A program made the position numbers and the translations under genes. A stretch of DNA of 40,304 nt from Haplosporangium gracile (taxonomy: Eukaryota > Mortierellomycota > Mortierellomycetes > Mortierellales > Mortierellaceae). Every line of letters begins with the position of its first letter. The stretch's first letter is position 1. Under the pieces are notes generated by a model. That model saw only the letters and a program-made list of their open reading frames with translations. It made no database searches and was not told the origin of the DNA. Shown here one piece after another: positions 27,296-36,697 of this stretch. The stretch spans positions 1 through 40,304 of the forward strand of contig JAAAUF010000313.1 of NCBI GenBank assembly GCA_015499985.1, read 5' to 3'.

Positions 27296-28108
27296 CTAGT
27301 AGTAAGAGATATCGCGGTCAAGGAACAATCGCTCCAGTCAAGCACAATCATGTCCCTCCACTTCCTTGAACGCCCTCGAGATATACCGCAACTCCTGCCA
27401 ATGTTCCACCATCCACCTCGCCTCATCCATCCCCAGCACCTGTCCATCGCCATCAAACGAAAATATCTGCATCTGCACCAAACTTGACCAACACCTGATA
27501 TTACTTTCAACCTTCCTGCTGTTTCCGCTGCCACCATCCTCGATGTTCCTTTCGCCAGTATTGCCGTTCCCGACGCTGCTATCGTTGTCGTAAGGATCCC
27601 TCGAGTGGCTAAGTCGAAGATTCAAAGTCTGCAACTCGAGAAAAGAGCTCGTCCGCCTAAGAATCCCAAACGAATACGGATCTCGCGACAAATCCAGAAA
27701 CAACAGCCGCCTCATCCTTCCAATCTGCTCAAACACCCTCCCATCCCACTCCTCTGCCTCTGCCTCTTCTCCAACTTCCTTTACGATGTAAACCACCAAC
27801 TTGTACAACCCTCGACAACTCCAAGGTTTTGTCGCCTTGGCAATATCTCGCATAAAGCTGTAGGGCGCATCCAGTTCTGCAAGGTTGACACACTCTGTCA
27901 AAACTTCCTGAGCCATCACACTCGTACAGCCCGAGGAGTCTCCAAAACTCAAGTTGGCCAAGTGTCCAAAATACATCTCCTTCAAGCAGACATGCGTCAA
28001 GGGTCCAAAGGTATCGTTCATGGGCTCAAATAAAGGCAACCTCTTCGACGGTGTTACAGAAGGGCAAGGTTCGTAGGCGGGATTGTAGGGTAACTGTAAT
28101 ACCCTCAA
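27296..28108 (-). pseudogene. 5'-truncated F-box/LRR-like family gene
   Basis: Only the C-terminal half of the family remains: TPSKRLPLFEP, DTFGPLTHVCLKEMYFGHLA, CTSVMAQEVLTECVNLAELD, KATKPWSCRGLYKLVVYIVK, WDGRVFEQIGRMRRLLFLDL, an Asn/Ser/Gly linker, then CWSSLVQMQIFSFDGDGQVL and EARWMVEHWQEL. The frame is open over 256 residues from 28108 to a TGA at 27338-27340. Beyond it the same frame reads LERLFLDRDISYY and stops at the TAG at 27298-27296, exactly the family ending. So one nonsense codon sits 14 codons before the true end. Homology to the family starts only near 28060, and F-box and LRR blocks 1-5 are absent. The 5' break faces the 3' break of the transcription-factor copy at 28336. Confidence 0.8.
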
Positions 28109-28335
28109 CCGATAGTGAATAAAGAGAATATGAGTCTGTGATGCACCAAAGAAACGCTTGTCAGTTCAGCTGCTCTGTCTCTCTGCAATACGTGAAAAGA
28201 GACAAGGAGCAAACAAGCGGTCTCTGGTGCACTACAAATACTACAGTAAAGGTGAGATTAACTAGACTATAGAGACATCACCATATCCGGAAAAAGGAGT
28301 ACCGATTGTGTGTTTGAAAAACACGAGATGGCCCC
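28109..28335. other. Breakpoint filler between two truncated genes
   Basis: About 230 bp that match neither the F-box family nor the transcription factor. An imperfect inverted repeat (TGCACCAAAGA near 28142 against TCTCTGGTGCA near 28222) encloses about 70 bp. No coding frame is supported. Confidence 0.4.
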
Positions 28336-29510
28336 TCATTTTTTCAAGAAGAGGTTGGTTGTTGCTAGAGGGGGAATGATAGCGGATGTTGCTAGTGGTG
28401 TTGGTATTGATGGGGTAGAGGTGGACGCCGTGCCGAGCGTGGAGCCATTGTTGGCCTGAAGAGCTGCTCCCCCTGGTGCTGCTGTTGTTACATCCGATGC
28501 CATGGCAGGAATGGCTGACGTGACTTTTCCTGCTTCAAAAAGTACTGTTGAAATGGTGAACAACTGGTTGGTTGGAGGGAGTGCCTGCAAAGAACTGGAC
28601 CCGAGCTCTGGACATAGTTGCTGAACAGATCCAACAACTCGAAATCAAGATGACTGGGGCTCTTGTCGACAATTGAGGTCAAGACCTGCACTTGCTGTAG
28701 TTCCTGTTGCTGCTGTCGATGTGGTTGTTTGTCCATAATGATGTTGGTTTTGTTGTGCGGGCTCATAATGATGCGCCATATGCTGTTGCTGTTGCTGTTG
28801 CTGTCCTTCATCAGTCCCTGCCCAAGAAAGTTCCCCTTGAATAGGGTCGCTACTCTCAGTCACTCCCACTTCAATTCCCACCCCTTGTTTTTGTATTCTG
28901 GACAGACTATGCGGCCCCTGTTTCTTGAGCTTGATCAGAAAAGTACACTGGTTGTCTGTCCGTAAACATCTCGAGCAACAAGGTTTTAACAGGTCTAAAT
29001 AAATAAGCAAATTGAGTTATTTTTCCCACCTGAAGAAAAACAAAAACTCAAAAAAAAGCTTAGTGGAAAAGTGGATAGGAATATGGGAGGAATGTACGTA
29101 TGCATGAAATGCACGGATTTTCCCCCACAATAATAGAGTTGAGCAAAGAGCGCATTTTTTTCTTATTGCTCAGCCCTCTACTCCAAGGCGAGCGAGTTCA
29201 GTTCAATTACTCTTTCACGGCTACTAATTGAAGTACAAACATGCGTACATACCACAACGGACTCGACGTTGCCGACAGCGGTCGCACGCCTGAATAACGC
29301 AGCTTCGCTTACTCGTCTCGTCGGTCATTGCAGCCTCCGCACGCCCTCGCTTCGACACTGGTTTTTAATTTCCGTTGCTGCAGCTGCTGTCGCCGTTGTT
29401 GTTATTGTTAATGTTGCTTTTGATGCTGTCGAGTGCGGACCAGTCCTGGGGGATGACCGAGTAGTCAAGGACGGCGACGAGTATCCTGGTTCATCCACAA
29501 TACTGGTGCG
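28336..29510 (-). pseudogene. Truncated copy of the Zn2Cys6/polyQ transcription factor
   Basis: A decayed paralogue of the gene at 29788-33201, in the same orientation. The N-terminal MDEPGYSSPSL matches MDEQFYSSLSL of the intact gene, then a frameshift and a TAA near 29365 break it. A clean internal start at 29328 opens exon 29328-29253, spliced at GTATGT...TTTAG to exon 28994-28645. That would give a 141-residue protein with an intact zinc cluster (CDRCRQRRVRC and PCCSRCLRTDNQC) and a Gln/His tract. Further on, in other frames, LDFELLDLFSNYVQS and LATTNLFLKK match LDFELSNIFSDYIQS and STNPFSKE, after which homology ends at 28336. The whole MHD regulatory part is missing. It is a pseudogene, or possibly a DNA-binding-only derivative. 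Confidence 0.75.
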
Positions 29511-29739
29511 AGAAAACCGAAATGGAATGAAATAGAGAAGACAACGAAAGGGTAATGCCGAATTTTGGAATGTCCATGGGCACAAAGACAAGGGATGCTA
29601 CACGTGACGTTAAACATCATTCCTCCAAAAGAAAGGAAAAGATGCAAAAATTCTGGAGCGAACCAAGAAATGCAAAAAGGATCGTCGCTATCATGCAAGG
29701 TTTCATGCTAAGATCTTCTTCTTTTAAAAACAACATTAG

Positions 29740-29745
29740 TTTATT
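29740..29745 (-). terminator. Likely polyadenylation signal (AATAAA)
   Basis: AATAAA on the minus strand about 43 bp past the stop codon of the transcription factor at 29788-33201. Confidence 0.5.
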
Positions 29746-29787
29746 TGTCAGTACCTATCGCTGCTGAGACCCCAGTTCCTGCGACGA

Positions 29788-32700
29788 CTACGACGCTGAC
29801 GGCGGTGACGGCTTCTTATTGCTAGTCTTGGGTTTATCCACCGTCGATTGGTGCAGCAGACTCATCTTGCTCAAAGACTTCATCGTCGCCTCCTCAACCG
29901 CTCCCAACGACTCGGCATCCAACCACAGCGTATTCATCCCCGAGTCCGTCGTCAAAAACGCGCTCGATATCTCATTTGCCACAGTGTGGCTGACTGTCAA
30001 CCGATCAATAACTGACTGTCCTGCACCGGCTGAGTTCGAGCTGCTGCCAACGGTCATAGCCCTCTGATGCTCTCTTGATCCTGAAATACCACTTGATCCA
30101 TCAGTCGTCGCAGATGTTGTCGTCTCTGATGCTGCCGTGGTTGCTGCTGCGGACGCTCCCCCTCCTCCCATGATTCCTGACAAGTCTCCTGCAAGCAGCG
30201 ATTTCAAGAACTGCAGATGGTCGCCTCCAATTGCCCAGTACGGGGCAACATCCTCCAAAAAGCGGAAACACGTTTCGAGTTGCTGCTTGGCACGGGCCAG
30301 CTGGGCTGGGTTCTTGCTCGAAAACAGAATCATAATAAGCCTTCAATGAGAAAAATGAAGAAAATGATAAGATATTAATGCGTGGTTCCATTGCCGTCGA
30401 TTCTTGTCCCCAGATTCATCCATGCCACCCAAAACAAAACAAAAAAAACATAAAAGCAAAACAAGAGTTACACGGTGGCTGCGATAAAGACTTGGTAGCA
30501 CATGGTGTTGCCTCGATACTTGATCCAGTCATGGCTATAATGCTCGATAATCCCAACAATCTCGTTGGCGGCAAGTGAACACGTCTCCAGAGCCGTTCTC
30601 AGAAGCGCCCTGTCATCGTCAACCGCCTCTTCGTCCTCGTCCCGATCCATAGAGTCATCAATCTCGCTGTTGTAACCGTCTTCCTCACCACTGTTGCCAG
30701 TATCGATGATACCCCCATTACCACCACCGGCATCTCCAAGTCCCTGCTCTATGCTGTGCTGATGTATTGCTTCCTGATTTGCCTGAACAAGCGTCGTCGC
30801 CCTGATCAATATGGGTCGGTGAAGCAGAATCTGGAGGACGAAATAGTGGGTCGAAACTCCCATAGCGTTCATATCCACTCGCGAAATGTTGATCTTGGCT
30901 CTCCATGGGTCATACTCCTCCGGCATCTTGTTCCTAAAGTTCTCCAGCTGCTGTCCCAGATGGATATATTGCGCCTTACGTTCAGGACTTGAGAACAGGT
31001 TGGTGTTGACGTGTCCTGGTTGCTGAGCAGACTCAACTTTCTCGACTCCAGCATTTGTGAATTTGGCGATCAAGGGCATGACTTGGATGATGGCACAAAG
31101 GTGCTTGTAAGATCCGTACCCGCGAATGTGCCGGGGTCGCTTGATCCTATTGAGAATCGACTCGGAGAAATCATCCATTGGCTTGGTCGCGTGCCCGTCT
31201 TGTCGTTTGTCGGCCCACCACTCAATGTCATCACTTGGAATCGCCACATTCTGCATTGTGTTGCCCAGCGAAGGGGGAAGGCCGGATATTGCTGCTGAAA
31301 GACAGTCGCAAAATAAAAGATACGAGAACGTCCGGACGTTGACCTCGAACACCAACCGAGCTTCCTCCGACGGGAATGAATGTCGAACCTCCAATTTGCT
31401 CCGGGGTATAAGCTCCTGCGCCATCCTTCCTGCAAATCCCTCAAATCGATAGCCAATCAGATTGTTTCCTGTGCAGTACTCGTAAAACGAGAGCAACGCC
31501 AAGATATGTACATTATCGATCGAGTTTTCCATGATGAGCATGCCGATCCGTGCTCGAATCCTTTCAGCCCAGGGTTCGCCTGACGTCCGAGGTGGGTTCT
31601 TGAGGACGGAGGGGTGGGTAGAGAAGCGTGCTCCGACCATGCATATCGCATCGAGGAGCGTGGGGTTGGCTGATCCGTTGGCGTATGATCTAAGGAATGC
31701 GACCGGGCTGATGAAATTGTGATCCTGGAAACTGTGCTCGAAAAACAGCCCGATCAGCTCGTCGGTCACCTCCTTGGAAAAAGGGTTGGTGGAGGGAACT
31801 GCTGAAGCCGTTGTAAACAGCGATGTGGGCAGTGGTATAGGCGGCGGTGTTTCGATGATTGAAGGCGACATGGAATAGTTCGGTACGCCTGAGTAGTCAG
31901 AGACCTGTGGACTGGGATGCGGAAAAGGCCTTGAGTAAAGTGTGGAGTCATTGCTCGTCCTGTGCGTCGATTCCACAGAAGGGTGAATCGTGATAGATCC
32001 AATTGATCCTGAACTCACAATGTTATATGAAGAAGGCGCCCGGTTCCCGGGCGGTATCACAGTCGTCAGAGAAGGACTGGCAATAGGGCTTTGAATGTAG
32101 TCGCTGAAAATATTTGACAGCTCAAAATCAAGTTGCCCAGGGTTCCTGCCGACTGGCTGAAGTCCTTCATGCCCTTGAAACTGCTGCTGTTGATGATGCT
32201 GTTGCCGTATATGTTGTTGCTGAGGTAATGGCTGTTGCTGCTGCTGTACTTGATGATGGTGTTGCAATTGGTGCTCCTGCTGTATAACGTGCGATTGTTG
32301 TTGTGTGTGCTGCTGCAATTGTTGCTGTTGCTGCTGTTGTTGTGGTTGCCCTCGTTGTTGTCGTTGCAACTGCTGCTGGAGCTGCTGTTGATGTTGCTGT
32401 TCTTGCTGTTGCTGTAAAAGTTGACGATGGTGTTGCTGCTGTTGCTGCTGAAGCATCTGTTGCTGCTGAAGCATCTGTTGCTGCTGAAGTAGTTGATGAT
32501 GGCCATCCTGCTGCTGCTGTTGCTGAATCTGTACTTGTTGGTGTTGCTGTTGGTGGTGGTGGTATGGTATAGACAGACTTGGAGGTGATTGAGATCGTGG
32601 TGAAGGCAGTTGATGGTAACTATACTGCTGTTGCTGTTGCTGTTGTTGCTGTTGTTGTTGCTGAGCCCAGTCGACTTGCGATGAATCTCGATAATGACTA

Positions 32701-33201
32701 GGCGTATCCAGAGTAAGTTGCTCGTGAGAGGCCTCCTTTTTTATAGCACTGCGGGCTGCGGGTCCGCGCTTCTTGGGTTGGATGAGAAATGTGCAGTCAT
32801 TGCTAACACGCTCGCACTGCGAGCAGCGAGGTTTTGCCAGGTCTATTGTTTTTGTAGAGAGTAAATATGGGGGTGTCGATTAGACCACAAGAATAACAAA
32901 AAGGCAATTTGCTCTTGCTCTCATACTCTCCCTCTCCACAAAATGATACAGGTAGCATCCTTGTTATTACTTTTCCCCATTCCTTACCGCACTTGACTCT
33001 GCGTTGGCGACAATGGTCGCATGCCTGGGTGACACAGCTCCGTTTATTGGCTCCTGCGGACCCGTCGCCAATAGTAGAGGTAGAAGGAGCAGCATCAGCA
33101 CGGCGCTTTAAGGGTTGTTTCTTGTCTGGTGCTACTGACCAGTCTTGTAGGATCACAGAGTAGTCGAGTAGCGATAAGGACGAGTAAAACTGTTCGTCCA
33201 T
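29788..33201 (-). CDS. Zn2Cys6 fungal transcription factor with long polyglutamine region
   Basis: Three exons: 33201-32988, 32842-30472 and 30340-29788 (introns GTAAGG...ATAG and GTAACT...GAAG), about 1045 residues. The binuclear zinc cluster is complete and spans the first intron: C61-x2-C64-x6-C71-x6-C78-x2-C81-x6-C88 (ACDHCRQRRVKCDLAKPRCS, QCERVSNDC). A basic segment (PKKRGPAARSAIKK) follows, then Gln/His-rich tracts from about residue 130 to 295. From about residue 430 (VTDELIGLFFEHSFQDHNFI) comes a fungal-TF middle homology-like domain with helices (LLDAICMVGARFSTHP, VHILALLSFYEYCTG, FAGRMAQELI). An acidic stretch (DDSMDRDEDEEAVDDD, near 815) and a Ser/Gly/Ala-rich tail end the protein. 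The gene family regulates metabolism, and target genes are unknown. The start at 33201 is chosen because the upstream extension is leader-like and the truncated copy begins at the same place. Confidence 0.88.
32160..32680 (-). repeat. CAG/CAA trinucleotide tracts coding polyglutamine
   Basis: Interrupted CAG/CAA runs on the minus strand, with the longest pure stretches near 32440-32475, 32505-32525 and 32620-32665. They encode the Gln-rich region of the transcription factor. A short unit (ATGCTTCAGCAGCAACAG) is repeated in tandem near 32445-32480. Confidence 0.85.
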
Positions 33202-33637
33202 TGTGTCGTTTTTGATGCTGAGAGTTGGTTTGAATGAGTGTGTGTAAGTGTGTAAGTGCGTAAGTGTGAGAATGAGCGTTCTTGTTTGTGCTGGATGAGA
33301 GAGGTGCGGGTCTAAGAGCGAGAGTGAAGAGTGGGAAGAGTTGCAGTGGGAGGGAAGGGTCGGATTAGTCAAAGAGCGAGCAACACCCTCTTCCTTCCTT
33401 ACTCTTCACCCTTTACTCTTCACTTCCGCCTCTCTCGTCCCCTTTGAAGCAAATTCCACTTCAAAAAGTGACGTTGAAATCAAATTGGTTAATTTTTTTT
33501 TTCCTGGATTGATTTTCCGAGAGATGAGCTGCTCAAACACGGCATCCTTATTTTTTTTCTTTTCCTTTGTTTATTTCTACTGCAAGTGAGCTTTGAAGCT
33601 GGCAATGAAGTTGTTTTTTACTTCGAGTATATATATC
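33202..33637. other. Spacer between transcription factor and F-box gene
   Basis: The left part is the leader of the transcription factor, with a GTGTAAGTGTGTAAGTGCG-type repeat near 33238-33270. The right part is the 3' flank of the gene at 33638-35635, with an AATAAA on the minus strand at 33575-33570. No gene is seen. Confidence 0.5.
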
Positions 33638-35635
33638 TCAGTACTCAAAAAACCGCATCTTCTCAACAACAATCTCGACTGCTGGCCACCGCTCCCTCCA
33701 GAAGGCAACTACCTCCTGTCGCGTCTTGTTGACAGCCCCATCGTGAGAATCAACCCACTTGAACTTCAAATACTCCAATCCTGACCAACTGCACAACCTG
33801 TCTCCTCCAGAACGTGCTTTGGCCTCCCTTTCCCACTCATGCACATCCTCAGTCCGGCCCACCAGATCCAATTTCAGGTCCTCACTTGCTCCCGTCGACT
33901 GGTTCCCACCATATGGCTGTGACCGCGATCCCGAGGTAGCAGCAACCGATAGCATCGACAACCCCGGAAGCCACTTTGCCGTCGATCCTTGAGACTCCTT
34001 CAAGATCCACCCCAGATCCTGCTTGGTGAACCCATCGAAATGCCGTCCTGTCAAGACCAGCTTCTCGAGTCTCCCTAGTCGAGACAATAAACAGAACCCA
34101 GCCTCCATCGACACTGTTGTGCTCCACCGCCGCATCTGAAGATCCCTCAGGTCTGGGCAACACCTGCTCAGGTATCCAAAAATGATCAGACTGTCCAGAG
34201 TCGAAACATCTTTGCCTTTGCCAGAGGCGGCAGCAGCTCCCTGATAGACAATTCCTTGGTCGTGGTCAAAGGTGACATGTAGAGTCCTGAGTCCGCGACA
34301 AGCCCAGAGTGGTGGTAGTGCATCCCGAGACTCCCTAGGCTGCGACTTTATATTCTGGCGAAGTCGTTCTTGTTGAAGGATGTTGTGGATGTCAAGGTTC
34401 TCGATCTCGATAACAACATTAGGAGCGAGGAGGTGTTGAAGACAGGGTGCATTGCACAGGAACTGGTGAAGAGCGCCTGCACAATGGACGTCTGGAACTC
34501 GATCGCGACCATTGTTCCGCGGAGTACGTTTCAGTTCAAGGAATGTAAGTCGTTGGTGGTGGTTTATCAGCAAGTGAGAGTCTGTCGACTGCAGTGTCCT
34601 GCATAGAGGAGTCTGAGGTAGCCAGGACTGGATCGACGGAAACAGTGCCGTGGAAGGCAGGTTCATTTCAATATCCTTATCAGAGAACGACCAGCCAGTG
34701 AGACCAGGTGGTTGGTAGTCAAGAAACATGGCCATGTCCGCGTTGGTCCAGCACCAACCCTGTATTGAAAAGTGAAATGTTTTCAAAACGGGACAGGAAG
34801 AAGCTACCCGACGGATGATCTGGGTGCCGTCTTGCTTGGTGAACTGGGCTGGGTAGGCCTGCCAGATACTGAGTTGTCGGAGGGAGGTACATGCATCAAC
34901 GATGCTTTCAACTGCGTCCGGTGTCAAGATTAGGTGAGCAATTTCTAGAATCTTGAGCTGGGACTGCACAGGCAACGTCTCCAGTGGCGACTCTGTTTTC
35001 TTGGCCTTCAGCGCTGCAACAGTTTCGTCTCTGGGCGGCACCAACATGGGACGCTCGGTCTTAATATCAAGGACCTGGAGATTAGTGCACATCCGGAGCA
35101 CAAGGTGAAGTAGGGTATGGTCCGGTCGCTCGCCTAGCTGCAGTCGCAGAATCGAAATAGAAGTCGAACAGCGGTTCAAGACAGGTAATAGTGGCTCCAA
35201 GAAATGGATAGATACAAGCTCCTCGCCAACATGGACTTCCTGCAGTTGAATCTTGCCTTCAGTCTGGAGATCGTCAACAACAGCAAGGAGTTTCCTCCAG
35301 CGTTCGTCCTTCCACTCTGTCACATCCTGAAAGTGCGATCTTTTGGTAAACAGGTTTAGGACGCGCGAGGTTGAAAGGCTGGCGACGAACACGCTGTATT
35401 GCGGCTCGATGAGATAGAAATCCCAGGCTGTGGGTGGGGGGTCGGCCATATGCCGGCAAACAGCATGCCACTGCTTGGAAACGAACTGGACGACGGTCAG
35501 ACGACGACGGTTGGTGAGGAATGAGAAGATGCATTCGAGGATCTCTGGGATGGCCAAGGCCATCGGCATCGGCATCGGCATCGGCGAGGGAGACTTGGCC
35601 ATCGACTGACGCTTGCTCCTGAAGAGTGATGTCAT
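33638..35635 (-). CDS. F-box/LRR-like protein (665 aa)
   Basis: Single-exon gene. The F-box lies at about residues 27-65 (LAIPEILECIFSFLTNRRRL, VVQFVSKQWHAVCRHM). Leucine-rich segments follow with the usual irregular fungal pattern (IHFLEPLLPVLNRCSTSISI, LRMCTNLQVLDI, SQLKILEIAHLIL, TSLRQLSIWQAYP, CRGLRTLHVTFDHD, CCPDLRDLQMRRW, LSRLGRLEKLVLTGRHF, WSGLEYLKFKWV). It ends WPAVEIVVEKMRFFEY. A PMPMPMPMAL tract near residue 18 is coded by a GGCATC repeat (35563-35585). An in-frame ATG at codon 12 is an alternative start. It lacks the MTTILDLPDEI start and the C-terminal module of the cluster genes, so it is a separate F-box type, closer in length and style to the gene at 12538. The target is unknown. 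Confidence 0.85.
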   Translation of the reverse strand: MTSLFRSKRQSMAKSPSPMPMPMPMALAIPEILECIFSFLTNRRRLTVVQFVSKQWHAVCRHMADPPPTAWDFYLIEPQYSVFVASLSTSRVLNLFTKRSHFQDVTEWKDERWRKLLAVVDDLQTEGKIQLQEVHVGEELVSIHFLEPLLPVLNRCSTSISILRLQLGERPDHTLLHLVLRMCTNLQVLDIKTERPMLVPPRDETVAALKAKKTESPLETLPVQSQLKILEIAHLILTPDAVESIVDACTSLRQLSIWQAYPAQFTKQDGTQIIRRVASSCPVLKTFHFSIQGWCWTNADMAMFLDYQPPGLTGWSFSDKDIEMNLPSTALFPSIQSWLPQTPLCRTLQSTDSHLLINHHQRLTFLELKRTPRNNGRDRVPDVHCAGALHQFLCNAPCLQHLLAPNVVIEIENLDIHNILQQERLRQNIKSQPRESRDALPPLWACRGLRTLHVTFDHDQGIVYQGAAAASGKGKDVSTLDSLIIFGYLSRCCPDLRDLQMRRWSTTVSMEAGFCLLSRLGRLEKLVLTGRHFDGFTKQDLGWILKESQGSTAKWLPGLSMLSVAATSGSRSQPYGGNQSTGASEDLKLDLVGRTEDVHEWEREAKARSGGDRLCSWSGLEYLKFKWVDSHDGAVNKTRQEVVAFWRERWPAVEIVVEKMRFFEY

Positions 35636-36697
35636 TGTGCGAGCGAAGAAGGGAGAGAAAGAGGGTTAAAGGGACAAGAAGGTAAAAAGTTAATTGTGAG
35701 TGATACAAAAGTATGAGTGCAGGAGAAGAGGGTGGGCTGAGCGGGAGGGAAAGGACAAAAAGGGAAAATAAAAGTGGATTGGCTATAAGAGAAACGAAAT
35801 GACCACCTGCCATGACAACAACAAATAATCAGACACCATATGAATGTAACATACAACCAAGGAAAAGAGAAGATAAGTTATTTGATTTGAATAAGAATAA
35901 GAAGGCTATGCCCCCGCCGGTTTTCCACATGGAGAATTGGCACTATGGCCTAACTCCACCTGGCAAAGAATGGCGATTGCTGACTTGTAGGAGAGCAAGG
36001 TCAGGCATACTCAAACAAATCTGATAATATATGATGAATAAACACCATAGGGAAAACCAGACTTATCTGAACCCGACCGAGCTACAATCCCACCGCATCG
36101 GTCTCGAAGTAGCCGGCGCCAGATATACATCAAAAAAGGATTTCTTCTTTACGAAAAAGGATGCCTAATGCCGGGTGCTGAGCCAGCCGGGACTGACCAA
36201 GGGTTTTACCCCCTGGAGTCACCGGCCGACAAAGCCTACTTCTGATGAGTTTTTTCAAATTAGTCGAAGGGACCTTGACTCTTTATAGTCCCTTACTGAC
36301 TACTAGTGACTGTCGATAAGCGATATCACACTAGCTCGGTTCGATCCCAGCCCTTCTCCAGTGAAAAAGACAGAGGAAATGAAAAAGTTGAGCTCATGGG
36401 GCAATTCGAAAAGTGCCAACTCGTTCTTTGATTGAACATTTTTTCACCATCGTTGTGACTACTAATCTGTTTACCTTTTTTATTTCTTTTTTTCTTTTTT
36501 TTCTGGAGTGTCTTTCAAATTGATATCACTTTCACGCCCAGACACAACACAGACGGAAGACAGACAACTCTCTCTCTCTTCGCAGCACCACTGTTTCGAC
36601 AAATCACGACTATTCATTCATACACACATACACGCCTTGCATCAACCGCATTCAGACACACAACAGACACATCCTCATAGAGACATATAACAACATA
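35636..36697. other. Divergent intergenic region
   Basis: About 1.06 kb between the minus-strand F-box gene and the plus-strand SGD1/NOM1 gene, so it should contain both promoters. The part 36440-36690 is a T-rich then CA/AC-rich leader before the SGD1 start. Around 36265-36300 is a perfect inverted repeat (AAGGGAC ... GTCCCTT, 14-nt loop). The interval 36060-36360 is GC-richer and unlike the flanks, possibly an old insertion. No gene is supported. Confidence 0.45.

Noticed and set aside
32066..32506. Minus-strand Ser/Asn-rich frame over the polyQ region
   Set aside because: It is a frame-shifted reading of the CAG/CAA repeats inside the transcription factor.
36335..36360. GGTTCGATCCC resembling a tRNA T-arm
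   Set aside because: The flanking bases do not form a 5-bp T-stem and no acceptor, D or anticodon arm could be placed.
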